Shown here piece after piece: positions 20,885 through 33,419 of a stretch of DNA of 64,000 nucleotides; position 1 is the first letter of the stretch; each line of letters starts with the position of its first letter. The notes below the pieces were generated by a model. The model searched no databases, was not told where the DNA came from, and saw only the letters and a program-made list of their open reading frames with translations. The stretch spans positions 3,701,501 to 3,765,500 of the forward strand of contig JAUTXW010002359.1 of the NCBI GenBank assembly GCA_030620095.1, in the 5' to 3' direction. Both the position numbers and the translations under genes were made by a program. Source of the DNA: Kuschelorhynchus macadamiae (taxonomy: Eukaryota; Arthropoda; Insecta; Coleoptera; Curculionidae).

Positions 20885-21984
20885 AATTATACTTTTTTAT
20901 TCTATCAAAATTTTGTGGTTTCAGTAGCAGCTAAATGGTAATAAGTAACAGCAATTTTGATTAGACATTTTGCTTATCTACGTAAAATGGCTCTTTTTAT
21001 ACCAATTTCGTCTGAGTATATTATGACATGTTTTTCTGTCGCCATCGCTCCAACTATAACTTCATATTACCTATCCATTACAATAAATGTACTGTAAAAT
21101 CTAGTTTAGTTTAAGGGTTGTTAGGAAGTGCCCACTTTTCAGGAATAATTGAATGTGATGATGAGTCTGGGCTCTTTCAATTAAATTATCGATTGGAGAG
21201 GACAGTTCAGCTAACGGGGCCGAGGAAGGAAATCACATTTAATTAATATTAATGGCCGAGTGTAAAACCAAATTGGCCTTAAAACTCACTTTATGACTAA
21301 TATTGCTCAGACGTTTATCAAAAGCGGATGTATTGCAATTTCCCCATTAATAAATTTTAACAATTTACTCTTTCGTGCCTTTTGGGACTTTTATTACTCT
21401 ATAAATAACATGTTTATGAGCTTTTGTTCCTAGAGGGTCCAGACAAAGTATTTTTGGGGCATTTCTTTTAATTGTCTTTGGAAGATATACTTTAAGAGGG
21501 AACTCCTTTACATTTTTATGGTTATGATTCAAGACAAAGCGGTAATACAAAAATACTGATTAAGGGGCATATTACATAAAGTGACATCTTTAAAAATATA
21601 CGATGCGCAAGATCTTAGAGTAATCTAATAGAAGGTAAATTATGAAAAGCACACATTAATTCTGTGCGATTAGCAAAAGTATCGATGAAAAGCAGGAAAA
21701 AAGCTATGGATAGCCCAAGAATGAAGACAGTAGAAACAAAGAAAACTACTAAAAAACAAACAATTAGATAAGGTTGATATGAAATATGAGAACTAGTTGC
21801 TGGAGTTTCACTATGTTAAAATTGGCCTTAATTCCAAAAATTCGAAAAATAATACAATGCAAGCGAGAAATCTTAGACATAAAAATAATTGAATACCAGT
21901 TGAATCGACGTAAGTGACAAGAAGCTCGAATTCTAAATAATTTTTTTTTGAGTCAAAACACTTTTTATGTTTTAAGAAATTATA
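20885..21984. other. No gene recognised
   Basis: No reliable coding frame; the 61-codon - strand frame at 21,365-21,550 has no recognisable features. Confidence 0.5.
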
Positions 21985-22985
21985 GTTCTTGGGTTTAGAT
22001 CCTGTTAAACCGAAATTACTTTGCGACGTTTTGCCTGCGATTACACGAGGCATCTTCAGGGATCTTCACCGCACAAGATCAATCAAAAGTTCTGGTATTT
22101 AAACCCGACCTGTGCCTATCGAAGCCTGACTCAAACTAATGCCTGGTTTCCACGCCAGTCTTTTTATATGTATGAAAGTTTGTACAAATGTTGGATCTTC
22201 GCGGAATTCTTGCAATTTTATCTGTGGTTTACTGAAAAGAAGATAATACTGCACTAATTGATGGTTGAGTATCCAATTCTGGTTTGGGTCCGGAATTTTT
22301 ATAATGCCTAATCGAACGCCTAATATCTTTAGTGCAATATCCATTTGATTTTGAAGCTTCACTCAGTTTTTCTGTTTTATTTTGTACTGATTTTGATTAA
22401 GGAAGGAAATTGCATCACCTGACTCAATTTGCCTAGGAAATTTTATATTAGAATGTTCTGGTATAGATAATCTAAAATATAATTAAATTCTCTCTCCATG
22501 GCGCCATATTGCAAAAGTATCATCAACATTTCTAAACCAACATTTAGATTGTAAAGGAGCAGAGCTTAAAGTATTTTCCTCGAAAGCCTCCATGCTCCTG
22601 CTTTGCTCATAAAATATGCCTTGAAAAATGAAATATATGGAAATTAAGCATTGCCTTATAAATTAAGATGAGATTAAGGTTTTTATACTGAAATATGTCA
22701 GAAATTATATAAATTGAATCGTCAGTAGGTATATTTGTGTACAGGGATTCAATATCAAAACTGACTAGAATATCATCGGGATCTAATATAAAATATTTAA
22801 GCTTTTGTACGAAATATTTAGAATTGATTTAATATAAAAATTGGATCTTTGTGTAAAAAGGTTTAAAAAATTGGCTAAATATTTACCTATTTCGTAACAT
22901 GACGTACCTATTGCACTGACGATGGAACGTAACAGTATTTGGATATCTTTTTTAATTAAAGTTATTCGCAAGGGTAGTCGCATTA
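21985..22985 (-). pseudogene. Penelope-like element (PLE) reverse transcriptase relic
   Basis: Read on the - strand from 22,985: PLRITLIKKDIQILLRSIVS, AIGTSCYEIGKYLANFLN, then DPDDILVSFDIESLYTNIP (22,745-22,783), the signature RT motif A region of PLEs (VSFDVVSLFTNIP type). Further on, EAFEENTLSSAPLQSKCWF and RNVDDTFAIWRHG (about 22,500-22,540) carry RT motif C with VDD. A stretch LGVRLGIIKIPDPNQNW (22,270-22,310) corresponds to the linker before the GIY-YIG domain, which is lost. Stops and frameshifts throughout. It ends at a hammerhead-like sequence at 22,022-22,064. Confidence 0.8.
22022..22064 (-). ncRNA. Hammerhead-like ribozyme remnant at PLE end
   Basis: On the - strand: CTGAAGA (22,053-22,059; N7 of the core may be any base), a loop closed by TGCC/GGCA, then AAAA where GAAA is required, then CGTC. 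The G12 to A change would abolish cleavage. PLEs are known to carry small type I hammerheads near their ends. Confidence 0.4.
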
Positions 22986-23600
22986 GTTATTATTTATTTT
23001 CGTTATAATTTTCTTATGAAAAAAACGAAATTAAATAAATTGCGCTGTCGTGCTGTTGCGGAAAGTTAATACATCCTTGCCACTTATGCGAAAGAGTATC
23101 CAGTACGTTGAGTGGAGTAAAAAAAGAATCCATAAAATGTACGGTTTTCTTTTAAATAAATTTGAAATATTAATTGTTATTTTATTAAATATAAATTTCA
23201 CAACTACTACCTATAAAAAACCTGAATATTAATTTGCCCTTATTGCACCTCAAAAGTGAATCGGAAAATAACTCTTAAGACTGGGCAACACTGTGCCCAT
23301 TTTTTATGTTTATTATTTAACCAAATAAATCAATACAAATACAGCGTGTTCGTGGATATAGGTAACATATAAAAAAATTGTTTAGTTAATAATTTTATCA
23401 AAAAAACTTATACTACAGAGAACGTTTTTCTTTCTAATAAAATCAGTTTGGCTGCAACAAATTGCCATAAAATATAAAAGTAGAGCAAAAAAATAGCAAA
23501 TAGGTAAAACAAAAAATTGGGAAATCAAATTTTCTAGGATAGTCAAATTGGAGAGCATAAACATATAAGATAAAAAGTCATTTAAAGTTTTTTTGTACGA
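22986..23600. other. No gene recognised
   Basis: AT-rich, two short frames without features. Confidence 0.5.
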
Positions 23601-23604
23601 GGAA

Positions 23605-24420
23605 TAGAAATAGAATAGAATAGAATTCCATTTTTTGAGGCTGCCAGTTTAAAAATTCGGCAAATACAAGACAAAAAGCTTTTAGACGTTATTTGATAGT
23701 GAAGTTAGTTTTTGAAAAAATTAATGATGAGTTTTTTTAAATTTATCCCCAACAAAAACTAAATTAAAAATATAAAAAATAACAAGAAAATGCTTATAAT
23801 ACAAAAAGAACTACGAGGAATACTGTGAAAACAGTAATTTTTAACACAAAAAACAATAAATAATAGAAATATAATAGATAACTTTTCAACTAATTATTCC
23901 AGGAAAAACTTTTTTCGTACTTTCTTGAACTTCTACAGATTATTTATTTCCCTTGATTTTCTTTGGTAAATTATTATAGGTATTGCTAGTGTATAGAACT
24001 GACCTTTTTTCAAAAATACTTTTTATTATTAATAATGTCTGTAAATCGTCTATTTGCCTAGTATTGTGTTGGTGTGTTGTATTTGTCTTATGTAATGTAA
24101 TATTTGAGTGTTTTATTTTAAGATTTATAGAGTGAATTAATATACAAACTATTAATTTATAAACGAATTTAGGTCTAGATATCTTTTAGGTTTATATAAA
24201 CTGGATGTAGGTTCTAAATATGGAACTTTATGAAAGCATTTAATAATTTTGTTTTGTTTTTTAAAGGATTTAAATTCTTTGAACAAGCAAATCCCCAAAC
24301 TGAAATTATTTTTACATATTTGCCACTAATTTTCTCGAAACCTAAGTTTATTATCAAAAAAATGTCTACAGGATTTTTAACTTGTATTTGAAGAATCTTT
24401 AAATCAACTGTCGCAAAATA
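23605..24420 (-). mobile_element. LINE-C: 3' part of a non-LTR retrotransposon
   Basis: The - strand ends in a TATTC-type tail (GAATAGAATAGAATAG on +, 23,607-23,625), as in LINE-B. Upstream in sense it encodes the C-terminal domain in pieces: THQHNTRQIDDLQTLLIIK (about 24,010-24,075), FEKRSVLYTSNTYNNLPKKI (23,955-24,020), with WGFACSKNLNPL further up. Stops and shifts in all frames; RT core absent. Same type of element as LINE-B. Confidence 0.65.
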
Positions 24421-24429
24421 TGGAACTTT

Positions 24430-24914
24430 TAATTTTTTTCTATTTTGATATTTATTTTGTACCCTGTATATAAAATTACATTCTTTTTTAGAAGGGTCTT
24501 ATTTTTCAGATTACCAAAACTTTTTATGAACAATTTCTTTTTCGCCTAATATCACAAAAAGTTGTCCATAGTTACCCAAATCTACACACATGCTCTATAT
24601 AAACATATCTTAAAACAAAAGCGTAAACAAGGCAACAACCTAATAGGTAACACGTACCAATTACTCCTTAAGTGACGTTAATATTTTATATAAAACAATA
24701 AAAAGAGCTATATAAATACAAATAAACTATTCAAATATGCGTAACAAGCTTTGAAATATTTTTTTGTTTAAGTACTGTATAATAGACATAGTGGTAAAAA
24801 TCACTCTGTGACACTCTAGTTAAAAAAAAGATTACAGGTTAGACTAATAAAAGGTTTCCAGGTACAATTTATTCCAATAATAATATACCCTTATATCTGT
24901 TTTTGAAGGCAAAA
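24430..24914. other. No gene; isolated MITE-like end
   Basis: TACCCTGTATATAAAATTAC at 24,459 looks like one end of the ACAGGGT class; no partner found. Probably includes the 3' UTR of LINE-D. Confidence 0.4.
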
Positions 24915-27155
24915 GTTCACAATGAAAATTCGGAGTCCTTAATTACATGGCAAGTGGCAATAGTATATGAAAACCTTTTAAATATTTCCTTTCTATGAGA
25001 AGGAATCGTTATTTTACTATAGAGGTGTAGGTTTAAATTATGGACATCAGTACGAAATGTTGTTTTATTCAGCAGATAGCGAGGCGTTTTTAATTTAATA
25101 ATTTTATAACCAAATATATATTTAGCCAGTCAGTGCCTCCTAATTTGTGACTTATAGGGTGCTCTAATCCCTTAAGTTAATATTAGAATCAATATTACGC
25201 AACTATTCTGTACTTTTTGAATACGTCTTACCTCAAAGGTATCAAGGCAGGAGCCAGATATTGGCATAAGCGATGTTTAGTTTTTAGACGGAATATGAAC
25301 TTAAAAGGCGAATAAGTTCTTTTAAGTAATGCATTACATTATCTCTAAATCACAGTATGTAAATTTTATTCAGCACGTGCAATTTACAGCTGTCAACAAA
25401 TTTAATAGCTGGACAAAATTGCATATAAACCATGCAATGCAGAGAGATAAAATGTAATGTCAATTGATTTAGATTTTTAAGATTGCAGTTAAATTCTTAT
25501 TATTTTTTAAGTTGCAGACTATATTTCAGAAACGTTAAATAAAAAGTAGATTTGGGTATCCTTGGCATATACGTGGCAATTACAAAATCCCAGTTTGAAA
25601 TAAAAACTGGACCTATCTTACAATCTATACAATAGAGGTCCCAACATGCTATTCTATGATACACCTCGCGTAACCAGTAGTGGTGTGGGTATTAAGCCGT
25701 TGAGTTTGACCTCTCAAATCCTATTTGTAAAATATGACTTAATAAAGCTTACTAAAGGATCATCAAATCCAATATAACTTAGAACCGTCAGCATTATATC
25801 CTGATGCAACAGATCAAAAGCCTTGGAATAATTTGAATGTATTAAAGCAAACATGTTTTGATGAGTTTGTAAGGAAGTAGTTTAAATTTATTCCGGTGTA
25901 ACCTAATTTGATTATACATTACGCACTCTAGGACCTGTGATAGCATATGCAGTACACTAACTGACCGTAAGGGATTGAGTTCGGTGGGTTGTAAAATTTT
26001 TGCCAGAGGTCGTGCATTTTTTATTGCAAAGAAAAGTGAGATATTTTAAACAGAAGTTTCCAACATGGAGCATATGGGGTACTATTAAAGGATATCTCGA
26101 AATAATCATAGTTATATTAATGTAATCAAAATCTGACGATTTAAAGCTTTTAATTATACCATATATTTCATATTCTATGCTTATACCAAATGTACTTTTT
26201 TCTATAACACTCTCCTTTAGGCCCAAACAATAAAACCCCAAAGTAACTTATTCCGGTAGAGCAGAAGATTTAACAGACATTATAAAATGTTTTTTTAGAT
26301 CATTAACATTTCCTTTTTTTCAGATATGTAGGAATTAGTTCGGACTTGTCAGGCTTATTGTTCAATTTTTTAAATACGTTGTCTTTAGGAGACGATGTGT
26401 TGCTCGACATATTATGGTCTACCTATGCAGCTTTTTTCTAAATATGGTGGATGATGTAAGATTATACAAAGTTTTGCAACAGTTCCAGTACTGTTGTTCA
26501 GTTTTCCTAGATTTACGCATGATCTTGACAGGAAAATTTTAAATATTTTTGATGCCCGGTGTTATCCATGGTGAGTACGTCTAGCGTTTATTATATTTTA
26601 CTTTTCTTTATGCCGCATGCAAGTCAAATAACTGTATAATATTTCTTGTAAGAAAACGTACCGTAAGTTAATTACATCAGAACCGTAAATCTATCCCACT
26701 ATATTTTCTCTACAAATTTTTTTGAACTACTAAAATTAATTTTTCAATGTTTCTACACATATAACTATAACTTTACTCAAATCTGGGCTGTTCAAAAATT
26801 TTACAAGTTAAGGAAAAATTATCCGATATATCGGATTGGACTGCTTTTACTTCAGAAACTGTAAACCACTGGTTTTCAAATATTATATCTATTATAGAAG
26901 TACTGTTATCTGCACTAGTAGGTTCCGTTATTATTTGCTTAAGATTAAAGGGGTCTAAAATTGCTAAAAAATCTGCGACCATAGGACTATTTATATTAAA
27001 GCAATTTACATTTATCTTTCCTCTCACGGAAGATTTAGATATCACATCTATTAAAGTATCCTCAAAAAGGTTTAGAAATATGGAAAAAATTGGAGGTCTA
27101 TAAAAAATGGCAAAAATATAAGATTTATTAACAATATTTAACTTAATCCACAAAT
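24915..27155 (-). mobile_element. LINE-D: decayed Jockey/CR1-like element, endonuclease to C-terminus
   Basis: Read on the - strand: endonuclease C-terminal half (26,773-27,153), linker LFDLHAA ... YSPWITPGIKNI (about 26,530-26,650), the pre-RT region SGKNFTTHRTQSLTVS (25,957-26,020), RT motif A SNYSKAFDLLHQDIMLTVLS (25,780-25,840), motif B degraded to VTRGVS-stop-NSMLGPLL (25,630-25,670), motif C YAKDTQIY (about 25,550-25,573; the usual YADD is YAKD), then the C-terminal block EVRRIQKVQNSC (about 25,210-25,245) and YSKITIPSHRKEIFKRFSYT to a stop near 24,921. One colinear element with several stops; the catalytic Asp change confirms it is dead. Confidence 0.85.
26773..27153 (-). pseudogene. 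AP-type endonuclease domain fragment of LINE-D
   Basis: 126 open codons. LWIKLNI-like start, YIFAIFYRPP, a degraded GD-NVN box (RGKINVNCFN), IITEPTSADNSTSIIDIIF and SDISDNFSLTCKI. In LINEs this exonuclease-endonuclease-phosphatase fold nicks target DNA; the SDH catalytic motif is here SDN, so the active-site His is lost. The N-terminal half of the domain is missing upstream. Confidence 0.85.
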
Positions 27156-27490
27156 GCTATAAGCAGTCAGCCTTTTGATACAATAATATGGAACTCTTAA
27201 AGTTATTTTTTAAATAAAATCCCACTTCCTCATCCAATAAGCAACAATCTATATTAATAAAATATTTTCTGAGATTGCCGGATTTAACCAAGTCCAAAAA
27301 CATCGAAATTATTTTTAATTACAAACGACTTTGTCTTATCAAAATTTGCCAAAACTTATCTAACATTACTATATCCTTCCGTTAGAGAGATTAAATAATA
27401 TAATAATTCATTAATTTTATTTTATAAACTTAAAAAAAACACTTACTCATAAAGATAATGCCAAGTTAAAATACTATTACTAACGTCTGT
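27156..27490. other. No gene recognised
   Basis: AT-rich, possibly remnants of the LINE-D 5' region. Confidence 0.4.
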
Positions 27491-27496
27491 ATAATG

Positions 27497-27555
<59 letters not shown>
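27497..27555. repeat. (AT)n microsatellite
   Basis: Pure AT dinucleotide run, nearly 60 bp. Confidence 0.95.
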
Positions 27556-27557
<2 letters not shown>

Positions 27558-27864
27558 TTTCGCTTTGGATAAATATTAACATCATAAAAATGGGGTACTT
27601 AATTTTCACTTTTGCAGTAGTTTACGAAAGTTAAGTTAATAATAACTTAACCTAATGTGATAACTACCTATAAACAAAGTTTTGCTAAAACTAAAATAAC
27701 CATATTAGCGTTCACAGAGGTTGCTATGGTTTTTACAAACAATTGAATTTTGACAAGTAACTTGTATCACTTGTGGACTTGGCAGATTGTTGCACTTTTT
27801 GTAAATTCTCTTGCTTTATTTCGTGTCTCGATTGGTGTAGATTAAAATTTCATTGTAATCTCTT

Positions 27865-28895
27865 TAAAATGACATGTTTTACAAGGGCGTCTATGGCGAG
27901 TACTTGCAAAATAAAAGGCAGGCTCAAACCCTCTACGCAGAGCGATACCCCGACAGAAACCAACCCTGCTATGTCTATTTTCCATGGCTAGTACAACATT
28001 TGAAAACAGTTCTTCAAAATGAAAATGACAGAAAGTTCATTATTAGTGAAGAAGCTGAAATAAACGTTCTGGCATGTGTGAATGCTGATCAAGGTATTTC
28101 TACTAGCTAAATTGAAAGTGAAGTTGGAGGTAACCGAGAAAGTGCAAGGAACATTTTGAAGAAACATAAGTACAAGCCCTACAAATACCAAATCCACCAA
28201 CACTTGTGTGTTAATAAATTTGCTCGGCGAGTTGAATATTGCCGATGGTTTACGGAAAATTCTAACCATAATAATAACTTTAATGATTAATATTATTTTC
28301 GAATGAGTCTCGCTTCACGAATCTGGGAATGTTCAACAGGAACAACGTAAGATATCGGGCAAATGAAAATCAACATTTATTTAAAGAAGGATCTTTTCAA
28401 GAACGCTTTGGTGTCAATGTGTGTCTAGGTGTTTTAAAAATTTGTGTACTCAGTATTTTTTAATGATCCCTTTACAACACAAACTTATTTAAACTTTCTA
28501 GAAACAACAGTTACCGAGTTTTTAGACAAATTACCTCTTGCAATAATTCCCAACATCTACTTTCAACAAGATGGTGCACCTGCCCATAATGCTCGAATTT
28601 GTGTAAACTATTTAAATGACAGGTGTGGGGGACCAATGGATAGAAATGAATGGACCTGTAACGTGGCTAGCACGTTCGCCTGATTTGACACTTTTTAGAT
28701 TTTTTCTTCTGGGGTCAAATAAAAAAAATGTCTATTCAGCTCAACTTGAAAATTTAGACATTTTAAGAAATCTAATTATTAGTGCTAATAATATTATCAG
28801 TATAACTCGAAAAGGAAATGTATTACGGAAAATTGTTGAAAAATGTGAGACCTGTATTTAGCAAGAAGGTCGTGTTTTTGAAAATCTTAATTACG
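27865..28895 (+). pseudogene. Mariner-like transposase relic, DUF4817/DD41D type
   Basis: Pieces in order: N-terminal helix-turn-helix YGEYLQNKRQAQTLYAERYP and DRNQP (27,874-28,110), EVGGNRESARNILKKHKYKP (28,115-28,180), HLCVNKFARRVEYCRWFTEN (28,200-28,260), then after further damage VFFNDPFTTQTYLNFLETTV and YFQQDGAPAHNARICVNYLN with the second catalytic Asp (28,444-28,620), and in another frame VTWLARSPDLT (28,616-28,700), where the third-Asp region reads SPDLTLFRF, so the final Asp is lost. C-terminal end ILRKIVEKCETCI at 28,859. First-Asp region is scrambled near 28,290. I found no inverted ends. Confidence 0.82.
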
Positions 28896-28899
28896 ATTA

Positions 28900-29400
28900 A
28901 GGACGTTCTTTTTTTATTTCTCTTTTATTATTAGTTAATATTAATCATCTCTGAGTATAATAAAGTTGATTTTTTTTCACTTTATCATATTCGTTTATTT
29001 TTTTAAATTTAAATGAATTAAAAGAGAATTCCTTTGAACAGCAGATTATTTTGAATCCATAGCCAAATTTGCCGGTGGTATAATTAAATAAGTGCTAGTA
29101 ATATTGATTTTCGCTTTAGCGGTCTATGTAAGGATAAAAAAGTAGCATTGGGTAGTGAAGGTTTTGTTCCAGTCAGTTGACGGTTATGGTACAGGGTCTG
29201 ATCAAAACTCGGAACACTTTCTTTTTTGACATTTTGTTGGATGAAGGCTTGAAATATACTCCGTTTTTCCATAAAACAGAAATAAGCGGGATTTATGGCA
29301 CGTTTTTAAGTGACTTTATTTGGAAAACTATACTTTTCAGACATAGGTTAAGATTTACAAAAGTTGTTTAGAATTGTCAAGGGAGTTCAAAAGACATAAA
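28900..29400. other. No gene recognised
   Basis: 3' flank of the mariner relic and unique-looking DNA. Confidence 0.4.
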
Positions 29401-29403
29401 ATA

Positions 29404-29468
29404 TATAGGGTGTTCCATTTAAAACAACGAAGTCGCGGTCATTTCCGGGGAAACCGGAAACGATATTC
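29404..29468 (+). mobile_element. MITE-B end, third copy (one end only)
   Basis: TATAGGGTGTTCCATTTAAA followed by TTTCCGGGGAAACCGGAAA matches the inner end of the MITE-B copies at 32,386 and 34,961 (inverted: GTGTTCCATTTAAAATAAG, TTCCGGTATAACCGGAAG). The opposite end is not found. Confidence 0.5.
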
Positions 29469-29469
29469 A

Positions 29470-32380
29470 ATTGTTTTTTTGTTACAAATTCCACATTTTT
29501 ATCTCTAACCGTTGTCAAATGGCGCCCTGGGTAGTAGTTTCATTGTCACCCGATATATATACCGATACATGCCGTAAATATACACCGTTATATTTTAAAA
29601 ACCACTTTGCGAATAAGCCATTCAACATTTTTAAATATATACATCTCAGAGTAAAAAGGCTAAAATTATTACAATTTGAATTGATGAATTTCCAAAATGT
29701 CAATATAAAAGACAACACATTTAGCTCATTTAGCAACAAAACAGGAATATTATATTAAGCCAAAAAACCTATCGATATTTATATTTTTAAATTCTCACCT
29801 CCGTATTCACTACAAAAGGTTAAAGAGTTAGACCAGGTCTAGTTGCCATGGTACTTAAAACTCTTAGTTGGCCAGTTATGTTTCGCTTATGTCACTGTCA
29901 TTTTGTAATTGTGACATTTAGAAAAATTATTTGTTCAATTGTTAAAAATGTCATCTTAAATATACAACTGTCAAGATAGGCCAGGTCTAAATTTAAACCG
30001 TACAATGTCTCTTTGTCTTTATTTTTTTGAGCCTAAATATGTTTTTATTTTAAATTTTTAGATAAAACAGGATTTTAGTAGAAGAAGAAAATCTTATAAA
30101 TACTCTATAGAAGTGTGAATGTCTACCTTTTTGGCAAAAATTATCTTTTTGTATAAAACATTTGAATTTAATATATCAATAAAAAAAAATTAAAAAAACA
30201 TATTTAATAATATTAGAAATGTTTATTTTTAATATTTGTAATTAGTTAGTTTAAAGTTCAAAATAATTCTACGAACAAAAATGCGCCTAAAACTATCGTA
30301 TGCCGCTCGATGCCTAACGACATACTTCGAAAAAAAAATATAAAAAATATATGTTATAAAAATATACAAAAATAAAGGGTGCTATTGCGCCTACTTCAAA
30401 CACTCCTTCACCTCCAGAAGAGATCGTAAGTTCCGGTAACCTGAGGAGCCAATAGTCTGAAGAAAATTTATAGAGATCAGATACAAAATATATATAATTT
30501 CATTTAAAATCGCTATTTACGAGAAAATATATATTTTTAATATACCTAAATGTTATTGAAATTAGAACCGCCTAATTAAAGAAAAATTACGTCAAAATTC
30601 GGTAGAATAGGAAATTCGACCAATCAGAGGATAATTAAAAATTAAAATTTTAAGAAATTTAGTATTAAAATTTCACGAAATTTAGTTATATATATTATAT
30701 ACGGTTACTCAAAGTCTAAGAGTAGCCTGAAAATGTCAATTGTAGACATCCTAAAGGCCTAAAGGATACACCTAAACTTCTGCGCTAAAATTTTAATTAT
30801 CACAAAAACTACTTCTTCAGTTTTTCATTCAAACCCGGAAGAATGATTTTTTTTTCAAAATATATATTAAAAATCGAGAATGCTTATCATGTTAAAGAGG
30901 ATAGCAAAAATATATCTTTTTTTGACATTTTGAGTTACCGCTTTTAGCTTGGTCAGAAAAATGCAAAATTGGGATTTGACTCAAATTTGCAGAGAATGTT
31001 TATACTGTGATATCTCACAATATTTTGAAGGAACTACAGCGGTATTCGGAGGGTTAAAAAGGTTTTAATAATGATCATCAAACCTCATACTAACACTAAC
31101 CACTCTTAACCAATTAACTATTTGTGATTTCATTAATATGAAAACTTTTAAATTTTTGTTTTAATGCTTTTGGGAGGTTTTTGCCTTATGGGCTCGTGAT
31201 ATCTATTTAAAATATGCCTGTATACATTCGTTAAAAGATGTTCCTATTATTGTAAGCGAAAACCTACTTGATTGGTTCGTATATTTCGTGTTAAGTAATG
31301 ATAGTCAGATCGCCAGCAGTCATGGGACATGAGCTAGTCTTGCGATTGACTATTGGCTTTTGTTATATTTAAATCTATGCGAAGGTTTAAATGTATTTAG
31401 CCGATGAAAATTATTATTTTGTCTCTTCAGTGTTAAGAGTCACTACCCTAACATTGAATTTAGTAAATACATTTTTTTCTTTGTTAAAATCCTTTGTTTT
31501 AATTTGCATCAAAAGGCCTGATAAAGTATTTCGAATAGTAAATATGATGTTCTTAAAATTGCTATTTATTATATATAACATGTTTTAGAGTAAAAATAGA
31601 AAATTGTTATGCTTTTTAAGTAATTATTTTTTACAAATTAAATAATAAAATCACCAACGTATCTAAAGAACCGTTTAGGTTTGATTTAGGTAATATTGAT
31701 TGCATTTTCTTAAAACCACTTCGGTATATTGGATTCCACTGAAGAGAGGGATGACACTATACTTAGAGAAAAACCTATCTTCTACCTGAAAGTATAAGAT
31801 AGAAAAACTTCATTACAATAGTTTTTATCACCCCATTAAAACACAAAACTCTGGGTTTAAATGGTATTTCGTTATCCTACTAAATCACTTTTAGAATCAT
31901 GTCAACGTTGCGTTTCTACTGAAAAATCAATTATTAAACTGTTAGCTGCCTTTCTATGCAAAATAAAATATATGATTTACAACAATATCCACCCTTGACC
32001 AATCGTATTACTTAATATTCGTGAAAACTAAATATAACGTGGACCATAATTATGTAAAAGCAACACGAAACATTTATTTTACTTCCCGTTCAATACTATA
32101 CCGCATTGTGTGGTAATAGTATCGAAATCTAACCACGTTTCGTGCTGTTCGATAGTTTTACCTCTAATCAGTCCATTGCACGGAAGAGTTTCGGCCATTT
32201 GATAAAATATACCCCCATTACTTTAACTGAAACGTATACCTTTGTATCAGAAAAGCGTGCCCTCTCTTTAAGAATATTATATGGCCTGATCACGATTCAA
32301 TAAACACCGAGCTTTTGTATATTAATAGCCCGGAAACTTGTATTTAACTATTTCTTAAACAAGCCTAGTTTTCTATTTGG
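29470..32380. other. Long stretch without a recognised gene
   Basis: Nearly 3 kb of AT-rich DNA. Short frames (29,471-29,758; 31,391-31,588) show only Phe/Lys/Asn/Ile bias and no motif. A pair of AGACCAGGTCTAG / TAGGCCAGGTCTAA motifs flanks 29,829-29,990. Nothing else stands out. Confidence 0.5.
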
Positions 32381-32385
32381 AAATA

Positions 32386-32569
32386 CAGGGTGTCCCACGA
32401 CGAACTGCGGCGATCGATTTCTCAGAAAGTAGGCTTTAGAAAAATTTGAAATTTTGGCAGCTAACCAAAGTCGAAGGTGGCAATTTGCGCAAAATATTTT
32501 CAAGATGGCGGCACTTCCGGTTATACCGGAAGTAGACGTCAACTTTCTTATTTTAAATGGAACACCCTG
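32386..32569 (+). mobile_element. MITE-B, left copy
   Basis: CAGGGTGTCCCACGACGAAC to GGAACACCCTG, 184 bp with TA on both sides. Contains CAAGATGGCGGCACTTCCGG, a YY1/Pho-like ATGGCGGC core directly beside an ETS-like ACTTCCGG. Confidence 0.7.
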
Positions 32570-33180
32570 TATATAATCGAATTTTTGGATTCCTCGAAAA
32601 ATTCTAGGTATATTTCATGTATAATAATCCATACCTAAGTTAAACTGTTTTTGAGATATTTCGAATTTTATGCAAAAAAAATGACGCTTGCAGGTCTAGA
32701 CATAACTATAAATATCTGCTTATCGAAGTCTCTATTATTTATTTGCGGTTAGCTTCCTTGTCCAAAAGGGTACACTTTAGTGACCTGTGCTGATATGCTT
32801 ATAATAAATAAATATAGGGTGATCAAAAACTGACATTATAAATATACTTTAAAAAATCGTTGGAAGTTACTTATTTCAAATGGAAATCCCCAATTTTTAT
32901 AATTTTATCTTATTTAACACTTAAAATAAGGGTAACTATGTATAAAGTTGTCTATTCCAAAAATTCGTAGTTTTTGAGTTATTGACGATTTAACATTTTT
33001 TATTCTAATAATACCAGACAACTTCTAAGTTTTCTTGTTAGTTGGCCATGATGGGGAGGCCTGGCGAGAAAAAAACCAATTGATTACTATAGAAACGTAA
33101 TATTTGTTGCCGTTTGATAATTACCTACTAAAATAATATTTTTTATTATAGTAATTATAATAGTTATTACACTAATAATC

Positions 33181-33381
33181 ATGCCGGGGCGATTAAATTA
33201 CACACACGAGGATTATTTGAATTTGTTTATTATCTGTGGGGAATCTAATAGAGTTTTAACAAGAACATGGGAGATATTTGCTGATAGATGTCCAGATAAA
33301 CATAAACCGTCACCGAACAGCGTTAAACAAATGTTGGAGAACTATAAAAATGTTGAAACCGTGAAGATAAAAATTAATTAA
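33181..33381 (+). pseudogene. Duplicated transposase N-terminus (left arm)
   Basis: M-P-G-RLNYTHEDYLNLFIICGE then SNRVLTRTWEIFADRCPDKH: the DUF4817-type helix-turn-helix that opens this mariner class (YP-DR consensus near its end). It stops after KIKIN. The same region, nearly identical, is found in inverted orientation at 34,230-34,430, where it is joined to the rest of the gene. The left copy is therefore an isolated 5' fragment made by inverted duplication. Confidence 0.8.
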
Positions 33382-33419
33382 AGAAAGCCTATTCTCATTA
33401 TAGTCTAGTCTACACAAGA

